Shown one piece after another: positions 34,174 to 41,024 of a stretch of 64,000 nucleotides of DNA (positions are counted from its first letter, which is position 1; each line of letters starts with the position of its first letter). This DNA comes from Actinocorallia sp039871655 (GTDB lineage: Bacteria; Actinomycetota; Actinomycetes; Streptosporangiales; Streptosporangiaceae): NCBI RefSeq assembly GCF_039871655.1, contig NZ_JBDPLZ010000010.1:62001-126000 (forward strand), in the 5' to 3' direction. The notes beneath the pieces are model-generated. The model was not told the DNA's origin. It did no database searches and saw nothing but the letters and a program-made list of their open reading frames with translations. Both the position numbers and the translations under genes were made by a program.

Positions 34174-34752
34174 ATGTGGGACCGCACCTTTCTGATCCTC
34201 CACGGCGTCGAGAACCGCCGTCCTGCCGAGCACTGGCAACACGACCTCGCGCAGCGGCTCAGGGAGCGCGGGGAGCAGGTCTTCTACCCGCAACTGCCCG
34301 ACCCTGACCGGCCGACGCTCGCGGAGTGGACGGAGGCGATCGAAGCCGAACTGGGGATGATGCGGGGCGAGCGCGTCGTCGTCTGCCACAGCCTCGCGTG
34401 CGCGGCGTGGTTCCACCTCGCGGCGGGAAAAGAGAAGCCTCCCGCCGACCGTCTGCTGCTGGTGGGTCCGCCCGGCCCGTCGGCCTTCTCCTGGGACGTC
34501 ATCGCCGAGTTCACCCCCGAGCCCATCGAACTGGCCGGGCTGAGACCGGCCGCGACGACGCCGCGGCTGGTCTGCTCGGACGACGACCCGTACTGCCCCG
34601 AAGGCGCCGCCGAGGTCTTCGGACGCCCACTCGGCTGCGACGTCGACCTGCTGCCGGGCGCCGGGCACCTGGCCGTCCCGGACGGCTACGGCCCCTGGCC
34701 GTCGGCGCTGGACTGGTGCCTGGACCCCGCCGTCCGACTGACGGCCAGGTGA
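34174..34752 (+). CDS. RBBP9/YdeN-type alpha/beta hydrolase
   Basis: A 192-aa serine hydrolase from ATG 34174 (MWDRTFLILHGVENRRP). The nucleophile serine lies in VVCHSLACAAW (about residue 71), an acidic SDDDPYCP segment near 130, and the histidine in LPGAGHLAVPDGYGPWP near 165. The substrate is unknown. The opening 40 bp of this gene and part of the next are duplicated as a fused relic at 54258. Confidence 0.85.
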   Translation: MWDRTFLILHGVENRRPAEHWQHDLAQRLRERGEQVFYPQLPDPDRPTLAEWTEAIEAELGMMRGERVVVCHSLACAAWFHLAAGKEKPPADRLLLVGPPGPSAFSWDVIAEFTPEPIELAGLRPAATTPRLVCSDDDPYCPEGAAEVFGRPLGCDVDLLPGAGHLAVPDGYGPWPSALDWCLDPAVRLTAR

Positions 34753-34825
34753 GCTCGGGCGGCACCGTACCGGGCATGATCGAGTACAGCGCTTCGCCGA
34801 CGGCCGACAGGAAGAGAGACCAAGG

Positions 34826-35245
34826 GTGGAATTCCCGCGCGGGGTGGAAATCATCGTGTCCGCTCTCATCGCCAGCCCGGACGACGAGATCCTGCTGATC
34901 CGGCAGCCGAAGTGGGGCGAGATCTGGACGCTGCCAGGCGGGCATCTCGAACCCGGCGAGACGCTCGCGGCGGGAGCACAGCGGGAAGGGGAGGAGGAGA
35001 CCGGACTCGGGCTCACGCTGGAGCGGATGGTCAACTGGGGCGAGCTGATCGAGCGCGAGGGCCGGACCCGGCCGGTGCACTTCCTCTTCTTCGACTTCGC
35101 CTTCCGCTCGCACGGCAAGGACCTGCGGCTGGACGCCTCGGAGATCTCGGAGGCCCGGTGGGTCCCCTTCGACGAGGTGCTGCTGCATGAGCTTCCCAAG
35201 GACTACCGGGTGAGTATCGAGAGGTTCCTCGGTGAGGGAACCTGA
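34826..35245 (+). CDS. Nudix hydrolase
   Basis: A 139-aa protein with GTG start at 34826. The Nudix box GHLEPGETLAAGAQREGEEE (residues about 39-58, completed by TGL) has the G-x5-E-x7-RE-x2-EE-x-G spacing; the usual hydrophobic residue after RE is glycine. The fold is otherwise complete, ending VPFDEVLLHELP. The likely role is cleavage of a nucleoside diphosphate derivative; the substrate is unknown. A copy of the central part lies in the relic at 54258. Confidence 0.85.
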   Translation: MEFPRGVEIIVSALIASPDDEILLIRQPKWGEIWTLPGGHLEPGETLAAGAQREGEEETGLGLTLERMVNWGELIEREGRTRPVHFLFFDFAFRSHGKDLRLDASEISEARWVPFDEVLLHELPKDYRVSIERFLGEGT

Positions 35246-35287
35246 TTCAGCCTCAAATCCCTCTACCCACCTCCGTGAGGATGGCCG

Positions 35288-35707
35288 ATCCATGCTCTGT
35301 CCGACATGGTCGGCATCCCCGAAGACTCCAGAGACGAGGTGGCCACCGCCGAAGCCCTGGTCTCCTGGGCCGACCCGGACTACCTGGCCGGACGCCACCC
35401 GCTCGTCATGCTGAAGGACAACCAGATCCTCCTGCACAAGGTCGCCATGTTCTATTCCTCGGGCAACTGGGACGCCGACGTCTTCACCGACCCGTACTCC
35501 TTCGACCTGAGCCGCACCCCCAACCCGCACGTCGGCTTCGGTGGCGGAGGCGCCCACTTCCGCCTCGGCAGCCAGGTCGCCAAGGCCCAGCTGCGGGCGA
35601 TCTTCCGGGAGCTGCCGCACCAGATCCCCGAGATCGAGGCCGGGACCCCTGAATACCTCGCCGGCAACTTCGTGCACGCCGTACGGGCGATGCCCTGCCG
35701 TTTCTGA
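35288..35707 (+). pseudogene. Cytochrome P450 relic lacking its heme cysteine
   Basis: A fragment of an actinobacterial P450. The first part (ALSDMVGIPEDSRDEVATAE, then LVSWADPDYL) comes from the middle of the enzyme. It then jumps to the C-terminal third (VAMFYSSGNWDADVFTDPYS onwards), so the I- and K-helices are deleted. The heme-binding loop reads FGGGGAHFRLG: the position of the axial cysteine is arginine. The tail (GNFVHAVRAMPCRF) is intact. It cannot bind heme as a thiolate and is a decayed gene, although the frame has stayed open from the ATG at 35306. Confidence 0.82.
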
Positions 35708-35865
35708 CCGTCGCACCCCGCTCCCGCCGCCCGGCCGCGCACCGGGCGGCGGCCCTCCGCTCTCAGCCGGTCTCCGCTGGAAGCTTGAACCGCAGTTCAC
35801 CGCCGACGGAGCGACCGAGCGCGGGGTTTCGCCGGGAGCTCTGTCGGCGCTCTAAAAATACAATA

Positions 35866-36577
35866 ATGTCTTTCTTGGTTCATGGGCCCCCACCAGAGAC
35901 GAGACTGACTGTGGTCGCACCCCTCCTGTCCGCGGATCCCCGCCATCTCGGCTCCTACTGGCTCGCGGGCAGGCTCGGCGCCGGCGGCCAGGGCGTCGTC
36001 TACGAGGGCTACGACCCCGAGGGGACGCGTGTGGCCGTCAAGGCCCTGCACGCCGACACGATCACCGACTTCTACCGGGACCAGCTGCGTAAAGAGGTCG
36101 CCGCGCTCGGGAAGGTCGCGTCCTTCTGCACCGCCGGCCTGATCGAGGCCGACCTCGACTACGTTCCGCCGTACCTGGTCAGCGAGTACGTCCCCGGCCC
36201 GGACCTGCAGTCCTGGGTGGAACGCAACGGCCCTTACGGCCCTGACGAGCTGTTCCATCTCGGAATCGGCATCGCGACCGCGCTGGCCTCCATCCATCAG
36301 GCGGGCGTCGTGCACCGCGACCTGAAACCGGCGAACGTCCTGCTCGGCCCCGACGGCCCCCGGGTCATCGACTTCGGCATAGCCCGCACCGAGGAGATGT
36401 CCCGCAGCGCGACCCTCCTCAAGGGAACCCCCGCTGGATGGCCCCCGAGCTGTTCCAGGGGCAGCGCGCCACGACCGCCGTCGACATCTGGGCCTGGGGC
36501 ACGAACATGCTGTTCGCCGCGACCGGCAGGCCCCCGATCGAAGGCGACAGCCTGCCCTCGATCATCCACCGGGTCCT
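35866..36577 (+). pseudogene. Ser/Thr protein kinase, frameshifted and truncated by an IS
   Basis: A Hanks-type kinase domain: glycine loop GRLGAGGQGVVYEG, lysine in VAVKALH, catalytic HRDLKPANVLL, and DFG in IDFGIAR. At the run of five Cs near 36428-36432 the frame is lost; adding one C restores GTPRWMAPELFQG and the next segment VDIWAWGTNMLFAATG. The domain then stops at SIIHRVL, where the IS200/IS605-like element begins. The rest of the kinase, including any membrane and sensor part, is absent. A sequencing slip could explain the C-run but not the truncation. Confidence 0.82.
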
Positions 36578-36633
36578 CACTGTCAGTCGGCGGGTCAGAC
36601 CCACCCGCAGCGCCACCACGAACATCATCACTG

Positions 36634-37071
36634 TCAGTCGGGGTGTTTCTGCTGTTCGATGTACTCCTTGACGATTGTCAGTGGTGCGCCGCCGCAGGAT
36701 GCGGCGAAGTACGACGGCGACCAGAGGTGATCGCCCCACAGGTAGCGGCGGACGTGCTGGTCGAACTCTTTGCGCAGGTAGTGCGCCGACACCGCTTTCA
36801 GCCGGTTGACGAGGGCGGAGACGGGGAGCTTGGGCGGATAGTGCACCAGGAGGTGCACGTGGTCGTCCTCGCCGTTGAACTCGCGGAGTTCTCCGCCGAG
36901 TTGGGCGCACACGTCCCGCATGACCGCCTCGCAGCGGGTGAGCAGGGCGTCGGTGAGGACACCACGCCGGTATTTGGTGACGAAGACAAGATGGATATGC
37001 AGGTTGTAGACGACACTTCGCCCCCTGCGTACATCAGAGTCCGGAATCCATCTCGGTGACAGGAGCAACAC
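36634..37071 (-). CDS. tnpA: IS200/IS605 TnpA (Y1 HUH transposase)
   Basis: A 145-aa single-strand DNA transposase. Core motifs are NLHIHLVFVTKYRRGVL, the HUH motif in DDHVHLLVHY, and the catalytic tyrosine in IVKEYIEQQ near the C-terminus. Length is normal for the family. The first possible start in frame is a GTG at 37071, next to the divergent tnpB start; similar proteins begin nearer RRGRSVVYN, so the N-terminal 14 residues may not be translated. Apparently intact and possibly active. Confidence 0.9.
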   Translation of the reverse strand: MLLLSPRWIPDSDVRRGRSVVYNLHIHLVFVTKYRRGVLTDALLTRCEAVMRDVCAQLGGELREFNGEDDHVHLLVHYPPKLPVSALVNRLKAVSAHYLRKEFDQHVRRYLWGDHLWSPSYFAASCGGAPLTIVKEYIEQQKHPD

Positions 37072-37085
37072 GCTACGTTGTGGGT

Positions 37086-38207
37086 GTGAAGCTCGTGATG
37101 CAGGTGAAGCTCCTCCCGGACGAGGCCACTGCTGTGGCTCTGCGGGAGACGCTGCACACCTGCAACCGGGCCGCCAACCACGCCTCCCGTCGCGCGTTCG
37201 ACAGCGGCGTCAAGAGTGGTCGGGCGCTTCAGCGGCTGGTGTACGCGGAGGTGAAGGCGTTGGGCCTGTCGGCCCAGCCCGCCCTGCACGTCGTGCGCAA
37301 GACCGCCGGGGCTTATGCGACCTTGAAGGCGAACCTGAAGGCCGGGAACTACGGCCGGGAGGGCTCCCAGCGGCGAAAGGCGGTGGAGTCCAAGCCGGTC
37401 CGGTTCCGCAAGGACGCAGCCCAGCCGTTCGACGACCGGTCACTGTCCTGGCAGACCGAGGCCCGTACCGTCTCGATCTGGACCGTCCACGGCCGCGTGA
37501 GGGATATCGGGTTCCAGTGCTCGCCGTCCCAGCTGAAGATGCTCGCCGCCCACCGGCGCGGGGAGTCCGACCTGGTGCTGCGGGGCGGGAACTGGTACCT
37601 GTACGCGGTCTGTGAGGTCCCCGAACCCGGTCTGCGCGGCCCGGTCGGCTTCCTGGGTGTGGATCTGGGGATCGTGAACATCGCCACCACCAGCGACGGC
37701 ACCCGGTATGCCGGCAGGCACCTCAACCAGGTCCGGCACAAGAACCGGCGGCTGCGCCGCAAGCTGCAGAAGAAGGGCACCAGGCCCGCCAAGCGGCTGC
37801 TGCGCAAGCTGTCGGGCCGGGAGGCGCGTTTCGCGGCCGACACCAATCACTGCATCGCCAAGCAGTTGGTGACCGAGGCTCAACGCACCTGCCGCGGTAT
37901 CGCCCTGGAGGATTTGGGCGGTATCCGCGACAGGGTACGGCTGCGCAAGCCCCAGCGGGTCATCCTGCATTCCTGGTCCTTCGCCCAACTCGGTGCGTTC
38001 ATCTCCTACAAGGCAGCCTTGGCCGGGGTGCCGGTGATGTTCGTCGATCCCCGCCACACCTCGCAGGAATGCAGCCGCTGCCACCACATCAGCCGGAAGA
38101 ACCGGCCTGATCAGTCCACCTTCCTTTGCACGTCGTGTGGCTTCGCTGAGCACGCCGATGTGAACGCAGGCCGCAACATCGCCCAGCGCGGTGGGTCTGG
38201 GCAGTGA
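37086..38207 (+). CDS. tnpB: TnpB RNA-guided nuclease of the IS200/IS605 element
   Basis: A 373-aa protein from GTG 37086 (KLVMQVKLLPDEATAVALR). The RuvC catalytic residues are present: Asp193 in GVDLGIVNIA, Glu275 in IALEDLGGI and Asp358 in HADVNAGRN. The zinc finger CSRCHH...CTSCGF is intact. TnpB proteins use an RNA from the element's right end (omega RNA) to cut DNA and favour retention of the IS. Here the sequence around the 3' end of tnpB to the hairpin at 38268 would encode that RNA. Apparently functional. Confidence 0.9.
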   Translation: MKLVMQVKLLPDEATAVALRETLHTCNRAANHASRRAFDSGVKSGRALQRLVYAEVKALGLSAQPALHVVRKTAGAYATLKANLKAGNYGREGSQRRKAVESKPVRFRKDAAQPFDDRSLSWQTEARTVSIWTVHGRVRDIGFQCSPSQLKMLAAHRRGESDLVLRGGNWYLYAVCEVPEPGLRGPVGFLGVDLGIVNIATTSDGTRYAGRHLNQVRHKNRRLRRKLQKKGTRPAKRLLRKLSGREARFAADTNHCIAKQLVTEAQRTCRGIALEDLGGIRDRVRLRKPQRVILHSWSFAQLGAFISYKAALAGVPVMFVDPRHTSQECSRCHHISRKNRPDQSTFLCTSCGFAEHADVNAGRNIAQRGGSGQ

Positions 38208-38267
38208 GTCACGCTGCCGATGACGCGGCCTGAACCACACCCGCCAGGTGTGAGGAAGAGCTGTGAG

Positions 38268-38287
38268 CTCGGCCCTTCAGGGCCGAG
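38268..38287 (+). other. Right-end hairpin of the IS (also likely 3' part of omega RNA)
   Basis: CTCGGCCC-TTCA-GGGCCGAG, a perfect 8-bp stem with a 4-base loop, 60 bp after the tnpB stop. Subterminal hairpins of this kind are what TnpA recognises. Confidence 0.75.
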
Positions 38288-38299
38288 AAGCTGACGCCG

Positions 38300-38655
38300 C
38301 TGAGGGAGGTGCGATGAGAAGCGGTGGCGCCGATGAACAGCAGGGCCGCCACCACGCCGATCACGGTCCAGCCGGCCGACAGCAGGAGGCCGGAGATCGC
38401 CAGGCTGCTGCCGGACTTTCCGCTCCTGCGCAGTCTGAGCAGTGCGGCGATCGCGAGAGGCACGGCGATCGGCACCATGCCGAACGTCCCGAAGAGCAGG
38501 GCCGCGATGGCTGTCACGCTCTTCTTCCGGCCCCGGGGCCGAGGGGCGTCCGGGTGCGTGGCCAAGCCGTGCGGGACCGAGGGAACGGGGTCGTGCGGCT
38601 GCGGCGGCCGGTTTCCGCCGGGAGGTTCCCAGGACATCACCGCAGGGTAGATCAT
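38300..38655 (-). pseudogene. DUF4190-like membrane protein, C-terminus lost at the IS
   Basis: From ATG 38655 (MIYPAVMSWEPPGGN) or 38637. A proline-rich cytoplasmic head is followed by two membrane segments (KKSVTAIAALLFGTFGMVPI, then LAISGLLLSAGWTVIGVVAA), the pattern of DUF4190 proteins. After GATASHRTSLSGVSFS the frame runs into the IS right end and stops at 38209, so the native C-terminus is missing. GGAAG lies before the 38655 start. It is unrelated to the kinase on the other side of the IS. Confidence 0.65.
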
Positions 38656-38785
38656 CAGGAATCTTCCAGCATCGCCCGAACGTCCACTTGGCTGCAGGAC
38701 CTTCGCTGTCGCACTTGGTCTTGGCAAGAACCGCACGGCCATGGTCGTCTGCGGCGAGAATCCCGATGGTCACGGAAGAGCTCCG

Positions 38786-39379
38786 TCACCGGGTGGGGGA
38801 GTTGTACCGCAGGAGTGCCGCGTGTCCTTCGCGCAGCCGGATCTCGGTGAGGGCGCAGTTGTCCAGGCGCGGCAGCCGCCGCCGGTACTCGCGGAGCGGG
38901 ATGCCCAGCAGCCGGCACAGCGTCAGCCGGATCGCGGTGGTGTGCGCGACGACCAGGACCCGGCCGCCCTCGATCTCGGCGAGGCACGACAGGAACCGCT
39001 CGGCCGCCGCGTACGGGTCCTCGCCGCCGGGCAGCGGGTTGGCCGCGGGGTCGGCCTCGAACGCGGCGCGCTCGGCGGGGAAACGCTCCCGCATCTCGGC
39101 CTTGGTCAGGCCCTCGCCGCTGCCGAAGTCCAGTTCGCGCAGCCGCGCGTCCACCCGCAGGTCGACGCCCGCGGCCTGCGCGGCGGCCTCGGCGGTGACG
39201 CGGGCGCGGCTCAACGTGGAGCACCACACCGCGTCGAGTTCGGCGCTCTTGGCCCAGACGGCCAGACGTTCGGCCTGCCGCATCCCCTCGCCGGTCAGCG
39301 CGATGTCGCTGACACCGGCATAGCGGTTCTCGGCGTGCCAGACGGTCTGGCCGTGCCGGACCAGGACGAGATCGGTCAT
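38786..39379 (-). CDS. Histidine phosphatase (phosphoglycerate-mutase-like)
   Basis: A 197-aa protein with the N-terminal RHG motif (LVLVRHGQTVWHAENRYAG), a LTGEGMRQA segment, catalytic ELDFGSGEGLT, and the second histidine in VLVVAHTTAIRL. Members hydrolyse phosphate from sugars or cofactors; no specificity can be read. The upstream tail of a sugar kinase on the same strand suggests this phosphatase once sat in a sugar-metabolism operon. Confidence 0.88.
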   Translation of the reverse strand: MTDLVLVRHGQTVWHAENRYAGVSDIALTGEGMRQAERLAVWAKSAELDAVWCSTLSRARVTAEAAAQAAGVDLRVDARLRELDFGSGEGLTKAEMRERFPAERAAFEADPAANPLPGGEDPYAAAERFLSCLAEIEGGRVLVVAHTTAIRLTLCRLLGIPLREYRRRLPRLDNCALTEIRLREGHAALLRYNSPTR

Positions 39380-39411
39380 CGTGTGCTTCTTTCGTGCGGG
39401 TGCGAGCCCTC

Positions 39412-39560
39412 CGCGCGGTGAGCCCCTGGGCGAGCAGCGCCATGCCGAGGGCGGGCTCGGCGTTCTCCCGCAGCGTCACGGGTCGGCCGAGGACGTCGGC
39501 GCGCATCCGGTTCCAGTAGCCGCTGCGGGTCGCCCCGCCCGTCAGGATGATCTCACCTTC
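39412..39560 (-). pseudogene. C-terminal relic of an FGGY-type sugar kinase
   Basis: Minus-strand reading EIILTGGATRSGYWNRMRAD, then VLGRPVTLRENAEPALGMAL, is the conserved ATPase-domain tail of FGGY carbohydrate kinases. About 45 residues remain of roughly 480. The sequence upstream (39560 onward) is unrelated. It lies immediately before the phosphatase gene. Confidence 0.7.
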
Positions 39561-39695
39561 GTTCCGTCGTACTCCGCTCATCACCGCCGGTGACCCCTGA
39601 CGGACCGATTCTGTCCGCCGGGGGTGACAGGGTGGCTCCATGGACGCGGACGTCCTCTCGCCGCGCACGAGACCCGACACGAACGGAGCGACCCG

Positions 39696-40157
39696 ATGAG
39701 CCGCCACATCCAGATCACCTTCGACGCCCATGACCCGCGGGCGCTGTCGTCCTTCTGGCGCGACGTCCTGGGCTACGTCCATCCCGGCCCGCCCGGCGTC
39801 GACCTGCCCGAGGGCGCCGACCCGCTGGCCGCGTGGGACGACTTCCTCGCCCGGATCGGCGTACCGGAGGAGCAGCGCAACACGAGATCGGCCATCGAGG
39901 ACCCGGACGGGCACGGCCCCCGCCTGTTCTTCCAGCGGGTGCCGGAGGACAAGGTCGCCAAGAACCGCGTCCACCTCGACGTCCGCGCGGCCCCCGGACT
40001 GCAGGGGGAGGAGCGGATGGCGGCGCTGGAGGCCGAATGCGCCCGGCTCGTCGCGATGGGAGCCACGCGGGTACGCCGCGACGAGCCCGAGCCCCCGATG
40101 AGCGCCGGCTTCATCGTGATGACCGACCCCGAGGGCAACGAGTTCTGCCTGGACTGA
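39696..40157 (+). CDS. VOC-family (glyoxalase-like) protein
   Basis: A 153-aa protein from ATG 39696 (MSRHIQITFDAHDPRAL). The paired beta-alpha-beta layout of the vicinal oxygen chelate fold ends in the typical GFIVMTDPEGNEFCLD with a metal-ligand glutamate. RLFFQRVPEDKVAKNRVHLD is the usual middle strand with a ligand histidine. A ligand-binding, glyoxalase or resistance role is possible. GGAG lies about 9 bases before the start. Confidence 0.85.
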   Translation: MSRHIQITFDAHDPRALSSFWRDVLGYVHPGPPGVDLPEGADPLAAWDDFLARIGVPEEQRNTRSAIEDPDGHGPRLFFQRVPEDKVAKNRVHLDVRAAPGLQGEERMAALEAECARLVAMGATRVRRDEPEPPMSAGFIVMTDPEGNEFCLD

Positions 40158-40252
40158 CAAGGCCCGGCCGGGACGCACCGGCCTCTCTTGCGTTCCGCGG
40201 CCCGTCCGCACGGCGTGTCCGGCCCTGAGCGTGAGGACGGCGACCGGGGTTC

Positions 40253-40293
40253 GGCTGCCGGGGTCGGGGAACCGCGCCATGCTCGTGACGAGC
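40253..40293 (+). pseudogene. Fragment of an AfsR/STAND ATPase gene
   Basis: About 41 bp almost identical (39 of 42 aligned) to 56301-56342 in the AfsR-like gene at 55047. It reads LPGSGNRAMLVTS where the intact gene has LPGSGNCAMLVTS. The surrounding 190-bp gap is otherwise empty. Confidence 0.6.
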
Positions 40294-40349
40294 ACGATCC
40301 GCCCTCGGACCAGGAGTTTGGGTGGATTTGGGAGGGTAGGTGTGTCGGT

Positions 40350-40574
40350 ATGAGGGATGAAGAGATCGCACGGATGAGGGAGATCGCCGAGCAGTGGCAC
40401 CAGGCCACCGATGACGTCGTGCGGGTGGTGAACGCGAGGATGCGGCAGCTCGTGCTGCAGGAGGAGGAACGGGCCGGATACGAGGGACTCCTCGCCCATC
40501 CCGACCTGGCGGCTCTCGATCTCATGCTCGACGACTGGTACGGGGACGGGAGGCCGGAGGCGTTGCCGGAGTGA
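40350..40574 (+). CDS. Small hypothetical protein, charged and helical
   Basis: A 74-aa protein from ATG 40350 (MRDEEIARMREIAEQWHQAT). Long amphipathic helices rich in Arg and Glu; no membrane segment or metal motif. I do not recognise the family. The start is uncertain because GGGAGG (40330-40335) is rather far away. It precedes the STAND pair at 40704 by 130 bp. Confidence 0.5.
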   Translation: MRDEEIARMREIAEQWHQATDDVVRVVNARMRQLVLQEEERAGYEGLLAHPDLAALDLMLDDWYGDGRPEALPE

Positions 40575-40703
40575 ACCGGCTCGCGGCCGGCGAGGCGCGG
40601 ACGCGCATGACAGGCCTCCGCACAGATGACTGGGCACTGGTAAGAACCGCACAACCATGGTGGACTGATCGGAATCCCATAAAGAGATTCTCGGAGGAAG
40701 TCC

Positions 40704-41024
40704 ATGGATCCGATCACGCTCGCCATCGCCGGTGCCGTCGCGACCGGAATCGCAACGGGTGCGGGCGAGTCCACCGGGACGGCACTGGGCGTTCTCGTCG
40801 GCAGAGTCCGAGAGCGTCTGGCCGGGCGGCCTCGAGCGCTGGAGACGCCGGAGTCGGCCGCCGCCGCCCTGCACGAGGAGTTCGCCGGGGATCCGGCTTT
40901 CGAGCTCCAGTGCCGCGATCTGTGGAACCAGGTGACCGGCGACGGCATCAGCAACACCTTTCACGGCCAGGCCAGAACCGTCGTCCAGGCACGCGACGTC
41001 CACGGCGGCCTCACGGTCACGTGA
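40704..41024 (+). CDS. Small partner protein of the STAND ATPase
   Basis: A 106-aa protein. It opens with a glycine/alanine-rich amphipathic helix (MDPITLAIAGAVATGIATGA), then a helical middle, and closes with ISNTFHGQARTVVQARDVHG followed by GLTV. That last motif recurs near the N-terminus of the next protein (FHGDAAGAVVQAGSVHGGIH). The pattern is common in actinobacterial STAND or conflict-type proteins. GGAGGA lies before the ATG. Its stop overlaps the GTG of the STAND gene. It is likely a sensor or adaptor that joins the ATPase through the shared beta motif (inference). Confidence 0.75.
   Translation: MDPITLAIAGAVATGIATGAGESTGTALGVLVGRVRERLAGRPRALETPESAAAALHEEFAGDPAFELQCRDLWNQVTGDGISNTFHGQARTVVQARDVHGGLTVT

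Larger units (their letters stand above)
36577..38300. mobile_element. IS200/IS605-family insertion sequence
   Basis: Contains divergent tnpA (minus) and tnpB (plus). The left end carries a 14-bp direct repeat, TCACTGTCAGTCGG, at 36577-36590 and 36628-36641, and a GGGT/ACCC mini-hairpin at 36592-36602. The right end carries a strong hairpin at 38268-38287. No terminal inverted repeats or target duplication, as expected for this family. The exact right boundary (about 38290-38310) is uncertain. The left flank is a kinase gene and the right flank a different gene. Confidence 0.8.

Noticed and set aside
34135..35199. Extension of the HNH endonuclease frame upstream on the minus strand
   Set aside because: It lies opposite the hydrolase and Nudix genes and is low-complexity; homology begins at the GTG at 34134.
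40571..41020. Longer start for the STAND ATPase at 40571
   Set aside because: The extension overlaps the 106-aa gene in another frame and looks arginine-rich and random.
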